Part shown: one piece after another, positions 10,045 through 22,300 of the stretch | How the letters are laid out: each line of letters begins with the position of its first letter | Numbering within the stretch: the stretch's first letter is position 1 | From: Ectobius pallidus | Lineage: Eukaryota > Arthropoda > Insecta > Blattodea > Ectobiidae | Length of the DNA: 64,000 nucleotides | Reading direction: 5' to 3' | NCBI GenBank assembly: GCA_964059195.1 | Contig: CAXKWD010000001.1 | Location: 218,000,484 to 218,064,483, forward strand | Translations under genes and position numbers: made by a program | Notes under the pieces: model-generated | Told to the model about the DNA's origin: nothing | The model's database searches: none | What the model saw: only the letters and a program-made list of their open reading frames with translations

Positions 10045-10135
10045 ATTAGGGGCGGATTTCTATGACATGTCATATTTTTCCCCTTTGCATTATTTCAGGT
10101 TTCCGACTAATTTAAACCCGATTCCAAGCATCCTG
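10045..10135 (+). mobile_element. Terminal fragment of the DNA element also seen at 37701-41162
   Basis: It begins TTAGGGGCGGATTTCTATGAC and continues through ATGACATGTCATAT, TTTCCCCTTTGCATTATTTC and TTTAAACCCGATTCCAAGCA. The same blocks appear inverted at 41075-41162. Only one end is present. Confidence 0.65.
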
Positions 10136-10321
10136 GTGAAAATGAACACTGGAACATACCTAAAAGAAATGATGCGATAGGAACCAGCAGGAAGAAACAG
10201 GAAAGGAAGATAAAGTGAAAGTGTATGGAACTGAAAGGACTACAAGATAAATATATATTTTGGTTAGGAATTTGTGGAGGGAAGAAATAAATTGATATAG
10301 ACCGCTTGCTTGGTTTCAAGG

Positions 10322-10385
10322 TTAGCATCACTGGCTATGGTTGGGCAGGCCCGGGTTCAATTCCCGGTAGGCCTACCTTTGTTTT
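10322..10385 (+). repeat. tRNA-like SINE fragment
   Basis: The stretch holds TTAGCATCACTGGCTATGG followed by a box B-like GGGTTCAATTCCCGG. Similar TTAGCATCGCTGCCTATGG plus GGTTCGATCCC occurs in each unit of the tandem repeat at 60017-60856, so both come from one tRNA-derived family. Confidence 0.55.
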
Positions 10386-10751
10386 TTCTGAAAAGGCAAA
10401 TCTGGTACGGAGTGCACTTAGCCTCATGAAGCTGACTGCATGCCCCCATCTTTGATGCAGCGGTCAGGTGGTAGGCCAATTTCTTTCAGGAGTGCAGCGC
10501 CACAGTGTTTAGTTTAATTTAAATGTATTGGGGTAGATGATGTATAATTTTGGTTGAGGAAACTATAGGCCTAGCGTTGTACATTATCTTAATAAAAGAA
10601 TAACTTCTGTAAATGTAGGTTCGTTTGGCTGTAATAAATTCGAACTTTGTATTTCAGACAGTGAATGAGTAAATAATTTCAAGCGGCAAGCAAGCGATAT
10701 TTCGAATTATCAAAAATTTGCGGAAATTTCGAAAATTCTAAAAAAATGTCG

Positions 10752-10797
10752 GTCACGTGACAACTGCAAGTATCAGGTGACGAAGTACGCATGCGCG
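10752..10797 (+). promoter_or_regulatory. Probable promoter elements of the SA/STAG gene
   Basis: A palindromic E-box GTCACGTGAC (10752-10761), the USF/TFE type, is followed 26 bases later by CGCATGCGCG (10788-10797), close to the NRF1 palindrome. Both are typical of TATA-less housekeeping promoters and lie about 150-190 bases upstream of a strong splice donor at 10944. The link to the SA gene is inferred from position and strand. Confidence 0.5.
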
Positions 10798-10829
10798 TAG
10801 AAGCGGTAGAAGAGTTGAATGGCGCGAGT

Positions 10830-10943
10830 GGATGGAAGACAGATTCCTTCTTTGTTTAATGACCATAACTGTACACTTATTTAGTGACAAGTTCTATTCT
10901 CGCGATAATTAGTCGCCGAATTCGCTTATTAATAAGATTAAAG
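10830..10943 (+). other. Candidate non-coding first exon of the SA/STAG gene
   Basis: The sequence AAAG|GTAAGTT at 10940-10950 is a near-perfect donor just downstream of the E-box/NRF1-like pair. The next good acceptor on this strand that leads into the coding start is TTCCTTTCAG ending at 13199. The 5' limit is a guess. A second, GC-rich patch at 12995-13080 could instead be a closer start site. Confidence 0.45.
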
Positions 10944-11115
10944 GTAAGTTCCTTAATATGAGTATTAATTTGTATAATAAAAATGGTAGATTCCCGTTTC
11001 ACGCATACGGTACCAGCGTCTTCTGCTACAGTAAAACAAACAAACTTGAATGTAACTTAATAATTTTAGGAATCGCGCACAATGTGCATTATCTTAACCT
11101 AAGACTTAACCTAAC

Positions 11116-11190
11116 ACCCAGTCCTGAACCCGGGGAGGGGATCTTTCACTACTGAAAAATCCCCGACCCGGCCGGGAATCGAACCCGGAA
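11116..11190 (-). mobile_element. SINE fragment, same family as 3804-4047
   Basis: Bases here match the central part of the SINE at 3804-4047: CCCAGTCCTGAACC, TTTCACTACTGAAAAATCCC and GACCCGGCCGGGAATCGAAC. The tRNA head is cut off after box B. Confidence 0.8.
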
Positions 11191-11439
11191 TTGTCTCTCG
11201 TTATACTGCCATGTTTATATACCGGTACTAAATAACCCCGCATATAAATAAGATAAAAGTAATATTACCATCATTAGACAACAAGGAGATTATAAAGCAT
11301 GATAGCTGATACCTTGGTCAATTAATTTTTTCCTACCCATGAAAAATTGCCGTATGATGTTCACCAAGTAATGTAGCCGGGACGTCAAGTAGCCTACCGT
11401 TCTGGCATTCAATAAATATTTTGGGCAAATGTTAACAAT

Positions 11440-11930
11440 CTGCTACACCTTAGCTCCCCACTCCTACTCGGAAAGTAGGGGTTTTGGGTGGGGAGAAACT
11501 AAAAATAGTGAGACATCTAGCGGCGGCGTTTGAACTGCTAGCAGCGCCATGTAGTAACGGGAAGATAAAAATGGGAAAAATTAAATAATTAATTTCTTTT
11601 TTTATTCTCTTCCTTTCCTGTCTCCTCCCTTCTTCTCACCTCCCCTTCACCCCATTTGGGACCTATTCCTAACCATAAATTTTGGATCGAGCGGTATTCG
11701 AACCCAGGACCCCTAGCATCATAGGGAGGACAGAGAAGAGAAGAAAGGGGAAAAAAATGTTCCCCGTTTTCAACGCTGCTAGTAGTTCCACCAATGCCTA
11801 CTAGATTCTCTCCGTGTCCCATTAGTGAGTTGAGTGGGCGGAGCTTAAGGAACGACCTGTTCTTTTTCCCCCATTTGAATTTAGCAGTGAATAATTAAAT
11901 ACATTAAAATCATTCCTGTTGTTGTTGTTG
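11440..11930. other. First-intron stretch without recognised gene
   Basis: A minus-strand tRNA-like piece (box B-like GGGTTCGAATACC on the minus strand near 11694-11706) lies in otherwise unassigned DNA. Open frames here have no recognisable domain. Confidence 0.4.
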
Positions 11931-11934
11931 TTTG

Positions 11935-12177
11935 CTAATGCTCAGGAACTTGGATTTCCTCCATTCTCCTTCGGGTGTTGCAATAGTAATGTGTGAGCTG
12001 GGTTGGTAGATCAGCATCAATCTTCTTGATTGCCGGGTAAGTCAGTAGGTGTTCTCCATTCATTATTGAAGCTGTATCGTTGCACAGGGTACATTGTGGT
12101 GAAGAATAATTCTTGTTTTTTCTTTGATTTTGCTGTAATTTAAAAAAAAAAATTATCAAGGCCTTTGGACTATTCAT
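11935..12177 (-). pseudogene. Non-LTR retrotransposon C-terminal fragment
   Basis: The 80-residue minus-strand frame contains C-x2-C...H-L-L-x4-A (CTLCNDTASIMNGEHLLTYPA), followed by YYCNTRRRMEE. This resembles the cysteine-histidine tail of insect non-LTR polyproteins (LC...EHLL-x-CPAL...W-x-ARR-x-M). No upstream domain is present. Confidence 0.5.
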
Positions 12178-13220
12178 CTAAAATAGAATCTACCTGCCAT
12201 CTACTTGCCACTTGCAAGAAGGACAGTTGGTATCCTGCTTTGCTCAGTTCCTAATATGGCTGGTGTGTTTTATGCGTAATAAAAATGAACTGATTGAAAA
12301 GGGTAATAATACAAGATCAAGTTCTAAAAACTACTAATTTCACCCCTCAATCAATTCCTTTAACAAAAGTAAGTATATTTAATCAAGTGTTCAGTTCCAC
12401 AAAAGGAAGATGGTAATGTCGAGGAAATAGTGCTCTCACTGAAATAGGTCTATCAACTCACAAAATAAAATCTCGTTTTGGGGAAAAATAGTTTTATGCT
12501 GCACACTAGGCTCCTCCCACGAACTGTCTAATGCGACCAGCCTCGGGTTTCATCGCAGAAGAGATTCAATGTGAGACATAATAAACATGCTATTCAGTAT
12601 ATTGCTCCTAAACTAACGTAACATTGCTAACCTAACAAAACCTGTCACTGACCTAGAATTTACCTATCATTATTTAACTAAATGCAGAAGCTTTTTACCC
12701 TTCCACACCTCTCATAAAACAGTGTTACGACTATCAAGGAAGCCATGGTACAATAGGTGCGTGCGCAGGCTCGGAAGCCAGGGGAAGGAACCAGTGGGCT
12801 ATTCAAGTCTAATACCAAATGAAAAATGCCCTCCTAAATTAATATCACTTTTCATAACCTAACTACCATTGAACTAGAATTTCGGGAGAATTCAGAATGC
12901 CCTACAGAATTAATAAAGTAAATTTACTACAGTACAATTGTAATTTTCGTAACTGAGCAAGTACATAGCCTTGATAGATGTAGGGGAAGCAGGCAGTAGC
13001 GTTCGCATTGGCTCGGAAGCGAGGGTCAGCAGGAGAAACGAGCGGGCGGGCGAGAGCGGGTGGAGCTTTGCCGGTGCGCAGCATATATCTATCTTTCACC
13101 CTCGTTTTTTCGACTTGTTTCATAAATCGCTATTTTAGAAGAAAGTGTTTTTCTGGTGAATTTATACTAAGATTTCACTGTATTTTATTTCCTTTCAGCA
13201 CTTGACAGGAAGGAGCAAAA

Positions 13221-13310
13221 ATGGATGCAGATGAAACACCTAGGAGGAGAAGAAGTGATGTAGAAATGAATTTATATAATCTCATCGTAGAACACAAATA
13301 CTCTCCACAG
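13221..13310 (+). CDS. SA/STAG coding exon 1 (start codon)
   Basis: The acceptor TTTCCTTTCAG ends at 13199, the ATG at 13221 has a good context (CAAAAATGG), and the exon ends phase 0 before GTAAAT. It encodes 30 residues: an acidic-basic start MDADETPRRRRSD, then LYNLIVEHKYSPQ, which aligns with the LFEVVKMGKSAMQ region where the conserved part of SA1/SA2 begins. Bases 13200-13220 are 5' untranslated. Confidence 0.75.
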
Positions 13311-16300
13311 GTAAATATTCCTTCTAAAATTTGGTTCTGATATCCAGGGAACACCGGCGCTTCCATACCCCCCCCCCCCCCCCAGGAATCCTCACCCATT
13401 CCATTCTAACACTACCCTACTTCTTTTTACTTGTCACAAAATGATTAATTAAGTGTTTTTAAATTATTTGTTGGAGAAGCTACAGATTGCAAATCTGCCA
13501 TAACATATTGTTGATTTGTAGAAACTGTTCTCGGGTTTCCAGTTAGGTAAGAGAATAAAATTCTGAGCTTTCGGTGACTGTCTGCATCATCATCTTCGGA
13601 GAAGTGAGATCTCTTGACTGCTCGCCCGCCATGGGATCAAGACCATACACCGCCCTCCAATCAAAACCTGGCAACTACTAAGACCTGTTAAAGATGACCT
13701 TGGATTACAGAGACCCGGGGTTTATGGAATTTCTTGTAGTTGTGGCAAGATTTATATTGGTCAGATAGGATGCCACATTTCCACCAGGATTGAGGAGCAC
13801 AAACGGCACTCCCGTCTGGGGCAACCTGAAAAGTCCGCCATCGCAGAACATTGTCTCAACATGGGCCACGAGATGGACTACCTCAACACAGAGGTACTGG
13901 CTTCTACCCCAGGCTTATGGGACCGTCTCATCAAAGAAGCCATTCACATCAGACTGTACCCCAATAACATCAATAGAGACGGAGGGTTCCAATTGGCCGC
14001 TTCCTGGCAACCTGCTATTTCTCTACTCCAATCACGGAGGGAGAGACCGTTTACTTCCACCGACCAATCAGGATCCATGACTGCAACTAACTAGTCCTAC
14101 CATGGGTATATATACAACATCATAACCTTTAGATCCCACTTTCTCCGAAGATGACGATGCAGACAGTCACAAAAGCTCAGAATTTTATTCTCTTACCCGA
14201 CTGGAAACCCAAGAACAGTTTCTACATTGTATTCATCGGGAGAACCTTCAAAGTTTTATTGTTGATTTGTTTTCAACCATATTAACAGGTAACTGCAAGA
14301 AAAAAAAACATACGTGATATTTCGGCAGATAAGACGAGGTGTAAATTTTTGTCAAAGTTTTATTGATTTATAGATGACCCCCAAACTATCAATGGCCTAT
14401 GAATTTATGATTACAAAACAACTTTAAAACATTTCGATTTTCTTTCAGTTTTCTGATTGATCACAAAAATGTTGCTAACCATCGCACTATTATAATCCAT
14501 ATGGTTGGTAGTAGAAGTTAGGGCAAAATAAGTACAGTTAGTTAAAAAGACTGTTGGTTACTCACGGATTATGGTGTTTGTGGTTTTATTTATGAAATTT
14601 GCGTTATTTTGTGGCTTATATTTGCCTTCAAATGGTACCTAGCATCTTAATATATCAAGATAATGTAATCTTATAATCTTGACGTCAGAATACATCGTTT
14701 TATAGTCTTTTTAATTTTCAGTATATAATTTTTTTGTATCTGTCCTATAAGATAACCTTGGGTTTTTGGGGCCTTTTTTTATGATTCAACTATTGTCTTA
14801 CCTGCAGAAATATACGGTAAGTTATCTGAATACTATTCATAGTAGAATTTCTTAAGTTCCTGTGGCTTGTAATCTTTTTTTGTTTAACTTTGTGCTGAAC
14901 AAAATTAGCAATAGAGCTAAGCGTTTTTATGCCAACATATCTACGTGTGGTCAAACTGGGTAATACAATGATTCAGACACCAGGTTTATTGTTTTAGAAC
15001 TACGATAAAATAATATGGTACTGAATGCTAAAGTGGGACTAGCCTTATCTACTTGACATTACAGTTCTAATTTTTACGAAAGGAAACGTTAAAAATGTTT
15101 CCTTAGGTGCAAGGATTATAATTAGGTGCGAAATTTGTTAATATACACTGACAGGCAAAAAAAACCGATCACTGTGAAAATGTGTTGTACTTTTAAGATT
15201 AAACATAATTTTGATTGGATGTTTATACATTGTTGTTGGTGAGAATGAATTATTATTTTTAATGGATCATTAGCTATAGATACAGCATATCCGCTTTCTT
15301 CACTTTATCACCAAACAAAACAAAAAACATCGCAATAGGGCGATTCCAATCCGATTATGTGCACTAACTTGTCATACATATTGCTAGGTGTTTCATTCTT
15401 GTATTGCGTCATTTCCTTCCAAACTGAAAGGAAACTGTCTCCCTTCGCATCGAAGTGATTCTGTCAGTAAGTTTAGTTGAAATTACACCTCTCAGTCCTG
15501 AAGACGTTGCAAAAGCTGTTGCTATAATTGATGATGGGCGCAGCCTCCGTTATGCCGCTGCAACCTTAGGCTCACCATTCACCACGGTGCAAGAGGCAAC
15601 ATGGGGAATTAAGTGTGCAATGTGTCGTTTAATTTTAATCTTAAAAACATATACAATTGCAGTAATTTTATTTCAAGGACTAGGCCTACTACATGATTTT
15701 TATTTAAGTGATCGGTTTTTTGCCTGTCAGTGTATAAGAATACATCCTGTAATTCTGTGTGACATATTTAATTAGGACCTCTCCCTTTCAGTTCATATAA
15801 AACAAATTTTTGTAGTTGATCCAAAAACATGAACAGAATGCATTCCATGCCCTCCCTAAGTTAGAATTAGAATTAGCCGTCAAGCATCCCATAGCAGGCA
15901 AGGACCTCCTGGCATACCAGGGTGGCTGACTCGTAAAGGAACGTTTCAGGCTAGCCAAAATTTAAGTATATAATTGACCCTAGCTTTAGTACTAATTTTC
16001 AAGAGTTTTCCACTTCTTTCTGTCTCTGGCACTCCTAGTGTTCCCCAGAACACTCTTAAACTCATCCTCCCATCGTGATTTCTGCCTTCCAACCCTTCTT
16101 TTCCCATTTCTGGGCTCCCACACTGTCATCACATTAGTCCATCTCTCCGGGTTCATTCTCATGACATGCCCTGCCCACATCCATTTTAATCTGGAAGCAG
16201 TAACCATCACATCATTTATAGATGTCGCCTTCCTAGGATCACTACAATAGTTTCTGCTCTAGAACGTTTGCTGCCAATCTGCTTCTATCACCAATACAAT

Positions 16301-19300
16301 GCTCAAAATATCGGTGAAAACAATAAAAGCATCAGTATAGTATTCTGTGATTGTGAAAAGTTTTGCTTCGACTTTAGATTCACCGCTTCACAGATAACTG
16401 GAGGGCTAGGTGTGTGTGTGTGAGCAGAGTTGGGCAAAATTTATCCTTCGTATTTATTTGTTTCCTTGAATAATTATGCTTATTCGTATTCGTGAAGCAA
16501 AAAAAGTGTGTATGTGTCTCTGAAGGAAAAGACGATAAAATTGTGAATAATATGGATGCAAATACAAATGTACCTTGTTTCCCCGAGCAGTGTTCTAGTG
16601 TGATACACCTGATTATTATTACATCAACCTCTGCCTGTACCATAGGTACTCTAAGTAGAGGAAGTATTGTGTTCGACCCCGAATTTCGAAATATGAGAAC
16701 AGAATTTTGTACTTGGGTTAGGTACTTTCTGATGATGTGACATGAAGATTGGTGACAGTTTCTCTTTATTTTTAAGGGGACTTTACATGAAGAAAATTTT
16801 GTTTGTCACGTCTTTCTCGAAAACAGTGCTTACGATTTTGTTTAAATTTTACACATGGGGTGCTTATACTAGGAGGTAAAACTTTTATTTGAAATGTTTT
16901 TACTTCTCTAAGGAATGGAATTTCCATATTTGCATCAAGGTCTTCAATTATTTTAATCTGGTGAAACTAATTTTCCAGGTTTCATCAATGTCAGAATTTT
17001 GTGTGACTTTTGTAATGTTCATAGCCTCTTAACTATGGCCCTGGGGTAGACTCAGACTCTAACAGAAATGAGTACCAGGAGCAATCCTGTGGATAAAGGC
17101 GTCCGATGCATAAGGTTTGGCAACCTTACCACCTTCATGTGCCGAATGTCCAAAATCTGGGAGCCTCAACTTCCTGGAACCCTCTGGGCCTCCATGGCCT
17201 GTGTAGGGATCACTTTTTTTTTTTTTTTTTTTTTAATTATTATTATTATTATTATTTTTTTATTTTTTATTTTTTAGCCTCTTAACTGTAGAAGACCATA
17301 ATTACATGTTCTGCTTTCAATTTTATTTTTAGACTGTGGCTGGTAAATATATCGAATTTTATACCAAGAATCGAAATGGAGCTTTGCTGTGCCTACTCCA
17401 GTTAATTGTTAGTGCGTCTGGTACTGACGGAAAAATTACACCTGAAATGCTTGCCACTTGGAGGCCTTCTGACATACTAAAAGAGATGTTCACCCCAACA
17501 TTTGAGGTAAGTTTTCACTATAATTATGAGGCAGAATCAAATGAAAACCACAATTTTTGTGCAGGAAGAATGTTTGTTTGTTCATTAACTAGAAAATAGC
17601 CCTTGGTGCATAAATACGAAACTTATAGGTCTAGAATCCTGAAGGCACTGACAATACATTTACAAAAGTCAGTGCTGGCTTCATCAATTTTTATTTAAAA
17701 TATCTCATCATATACTATCGCTTTTTCCTTTAGAATATAATTCGTTCCTACCAGTACGTAGATTTCAGAAATTAATTATATCGTAAGTTTTATGCAGTTC
17801 CAAAGCTACCTGTGAACACTGATAATACATATTGTTTCTCAACTGTTTGTTGACAGATGAATATGGCGTGAATTTTATTTGATAAATTCAGTGTAATTTT
17901 CAGAAATTATATAATTTTTCAAGGGAAGGTGTGGCTTGTTTGGATTTTCATTGTCCACGATACTTCCAGGGTTAAAGTATCAATATATTATAGATGGTGC
18001 CTGCGACTTCTCCCACCATTATCAATTGACTCCAAGATTTTTAAGAAATTTACACTGGCAGTTTATTAAAAATGTTTGTGGTTCAGAGCTATGAAAATTG
18101 TAAGTAAAAATAAAATTAGAATATTTGTTCATTGTGTTCATTTCACTTAGGCCTTATATAATAAAGAAACGGTTTTCCTAATTTTGTACGCTTCGTGAAA
18201 ATTTAGACTGCGAGAGACTTCCAGCTAAGGGTATGTAGTATTTTGATGGACTAGCATGTGGTACGAGACCCTAAACATCGTGTTCTTTAATGTTAAAGGA
18301 ATTTGTATAGTTCATTTCTGTACAGTCACTAAATTTTTTGTTTTTGAAGCATGCTTTTATTCTCGTTCAAGTAGTAGAAATTTTAGGTGCAAAGACATGT
18401 ACATAGCCATGAAAGGGCTGTTATAATTATGTTTGTGTAGGTGCAAGGATTTCTTGGATATCAGGTTGAAAGAGCATATGAGAAACCTGAAATTCAGTCA
18501 AATAGAAAAGCCGGTGCTAGCTCTCAATGGTTGGAATAATAATCATGATATTGCTAACAAGGCCAAATTTCTAAAAACAATAAGGAAACACAAATGCGTT
18601 GCAATAGATTTATGAGACACTAGCTTAAAAGACCCGGTGTCACCTGGGTTTTTAATTTTGTAATTGGAAATGAACTTATGAAGGACTTTTGATTTTTAAA
18701 TTCTAGGTCCTTATATAGGTATTTATAATCTGAAATAGGAAGAACGACTTATTACACTAAAACCATAGCGTTTGGAAGGAGAAAGTGAGATCACTAGTGG
18801 AGCTTCTATGGTCCGGCTGCAGCGTGGCATTAGCATCGCTAGTTGTTGTGAAAATATACGCGTGAAATAGCAGAAACGGGGGAGAAACATCAGACAGACG
18901 TTCAGTTTCGAAACAAATATAAACTTATTTCAAATTATTACTATCATCTCAATGCCGTCCTCCATACCTCGTCAAAACCCTAGTACTAAATTGGCCTATA
19001 ATTTGTTCTCTCTAGTACAGATTTAAATTTATGAAAAGGAAAATTTTACCAGGCTGTAGATCAAGTTCCACTCTTTTAGAATATATATTTATAGGTATAT
19101 GTAATGTAGTTTTCTAAATGCAGAGCTCCGGTTCAATGAGTCTTTAATACAAAGAGTGGACAAGTTTAAGTACCTTGGAACATGGTTATGTGAAGATTGG
19201 AGATCAGACATGGAGATAAAATGTCGCATAGAGAATGCCCGTAATGCTTTCATGAAATTCAAGAAAGTTCTCACAAGCACAGATCTAAATTTAAATGTCA

Positions 19301-22300
19301 GAGTTCGATTTGTAAGATGTTACATCTGGTCTATACTCCTGTATGGTTCTGAAGGATGGACACTGAATACAACAACAGCAAAAAAGATCGAGGCCTTTGA
19401 AATGTGGATCTACCGTAGAATGCTTAAAATTCCATGGACAGCAAGAATAACTAATACCGAAATATTGCAACAGCTACACAAACAAAGAGAAATACTAAGA
19501 ATTTTTAAAAGAAGAAAAACTGCATACTTAGGACATCTATTACGGAATACTAAATATATGCTTCTACAGTTGATAATTGAAGGGAAAATAGAAGGTAAAA
19601 GAAGAAGAGGGTGAAAAAGAATATCTTGGCTGGATAACATTAAGCAGTGGACAGGATTACCACGGGTAGATCAACTATTACATACTGTGGTTCATAGAAT
19701 GAAGATGCATCATGTGGTCGCCAACATCCATTAATGGATAGGCAGAAGAAGAAGAAGAATGTAGTTTTAGGATATTGCATTATGATTTTAAAAAGGGTTA
19801 AATTTTCGACTCCATATTATGTCAAACTTTACTTTTTGCAGTTTTAACGAATATTTCAATAGCACAATATCTCTTCCGGATGTAAGGTCTTGGAATCTTG
19901 ATGGACATGTCATATATATATTTTAGGAAACCTTGGTATGTCTTTGAAAAGAAGCCCTCTAAGGAGGAGAAAAAAATTAGTTTGCAGCACACTCTTGAAA
20001 GCAACAGTGAACGTTTAGATAGTTTAAGGGTGCCAAGGCTGTAATGGAGACGTTGTAAAGTACAACAAAGCATAAAAGTCGATACCTCAGAGATTATGTG
20101 TTGTGTCTGCCTTGATAAACTTTACCAAACCAAACTAAATTACTAAGTTATGTAACAGTAAATAAATTATTTATTCTTTTCCTTAGTTTTAATATAAAAA
20201 TTAATATTATGTGTTAGATTTATATCTTATCTATTATGCAAACTGATTTTACGTTGAGAAAATTTTAACAAGGACTGTACGTACATGTTTGTAAATTGTT
20301 GAAGGACAAGGCCACATCGCCACCCTCAAGAACCACTGACAAGGGTATAATTTATAATAGCTCATAAAGAGTGTCCACAGTCTATTTAACAGGAGTGTCC
20401 ATAGTGTACAGTTTTGTTATGGCTATTCTATTTTTCGTTAGCAATGACATAAATAATCAAATATAAATAAAATTTAGCTTTATGATCATCCAAAATTATA
20501 CTGCAATGTTAAGGCTACATATCAGTCAAAGTTCCATCAAAATCCATTCGGTTCTAACAATTTTATAACCATTTGTGTAAAAAGTTAAAAACTGAAGGTT
20601 GGGTGTTTAAATCTCCTCCGTCCGCATGGTAGTAAGGCATTTCATTTAAATCCTATGCGTCATTGAGGGCTTTTTAAAAATATACTATGATAATATGAAC
20701 ACAAAAGTTACATGATTAAAAGTAATGAACTCACCTTGGTATGCTGTCAGCAGTTAGAAACCTTCGAAAATTTCCGAGATGACTTAGCCGACTTTCCACT
20801 TATCATTTCTCTTCGGATTTCTTTCGCACGAAAAAAGAAACGGCACTTTAAATATCTAAACACCAGCTTGCCTACAATGTCTAATGTGTGTTCATGGCAA
20901 CATCCTATGCTATCTACTGAATGTATATTGATTTCCTCAATACTGTCTAGGCATTCATAAAATATATCACCCCACATGTCGCTAGATGAACTTAGTTTTG
21001 TGGCAATTACCATCTCTGCTTGTAACAGCACATGATAAACTCCATTTGAAGGATGCGTTAAATAGGCAGTGTCTTTAATTGTACCATAATCCTTTATTTT
21101 TGTCCACAGAGCAGCTGATGAAGTGGAGACATTATTATTTCTCAACATAACAGAGCAGTTGTCGCAATCAGTAATGTCAGTAGTTTTTCGAATAATGTAG
21201 CCTGCTAAGTAATAAACGAGACATTCTCTAGTAGCACCGGCCTTAATTTCAGGTAATTCTTCCCAGTCATGGCATCGCGCATCATTTAAAACTACTTTTT
21301 CCTTGATGTTGGCTTGTACTGATTTTGTTATTGCTTTGTTTTTATTCTCTACTTCTTTACACATCACACGTATTTGATTAACAAAAGAAGTAAGTGGGGA
21401 CTCACTTTTTGGTTGGCAATTAGTTCCCGATGCCAAGGCAAGTTTAAGTGGAACATAGACAGATTGCAACATGTGTAGATGTAAGAAGTCGACTGTAGAA
21501 GGATGGTCATCACAAGTTAAAGAGCGCATAATTCCAAAGTGACGTTCTAAAGGATCCTGATTAAATTTAGCAGTGAGTACATATTTGAATTGTTTGCTCC
21601 ACAAATAATTTGAAACTTCCAGAGTGCTTGTTAAGGTAACTCTCAGAGATTCTAGTGTTCTATCTGAGGCGAAAGTGTTTTTATTTTCTGAATTCAAAAT
21701 TTCAAGAAATTTTAAGAGTGCCTTGTGAGATTTCGATTCTTTGTAGAGTCCCCTCTTCGGAATAGATGAGTTTAAAGCATCAGCAAGGTCATTCATTTCT
21801 CTAGTAAACTTTTCTGTTCTTTCACTTCCTACGAACACTTCAGATTTTTTCTCACGAAAAAACTTCATTCCATTAGCCATGCTATTACTAAATAATTAGA
21901 ATGCCAATCTCGCATTCATACGTTGGAATGACGTAGGGTCGAGGTGAGCAGCTGTCAATTTTGGGCAGATCCTAAGTCCTGCAGACCCATCACTAGTGTC
22001 AAGTTTATATACTTTCCGAAAGAATTCATAATCTATAGGTTCACTGTTGTACAAGACAGACGCTTTGTCGTGAAAGAAGTTTCTCACACATTTTAGTATA
22101 TGGACAGCATCCGAAAATGCCCAGACTTTCCTGTTTTCGTCTGCTGGATTCTGAATGCTGCACTTAACTTTTCCTCTTTTCCCACAGATTCCTAAATTTG
22201 ACCATGTCTTTTTATTGGACTGGCTGCCGTCTGAAGTAAAGCCAATTACTTTTGCTCCAGCCTGTTCCAACTGCAAGATAACTTGAATAAGGATTTTAGC

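Noticed and set aside
16727..16760. CTGATGATG...GAAG near 16727
   Set aside because: GAAG replaces GAAA, helix II is very short, and the second copy of this repeat (54450-54480) does not keep the boxes.
20712..20960. Plus-strand frame opposite the P transposase end
   Set aside because: Antisense shadow of the transposase C-terminus.
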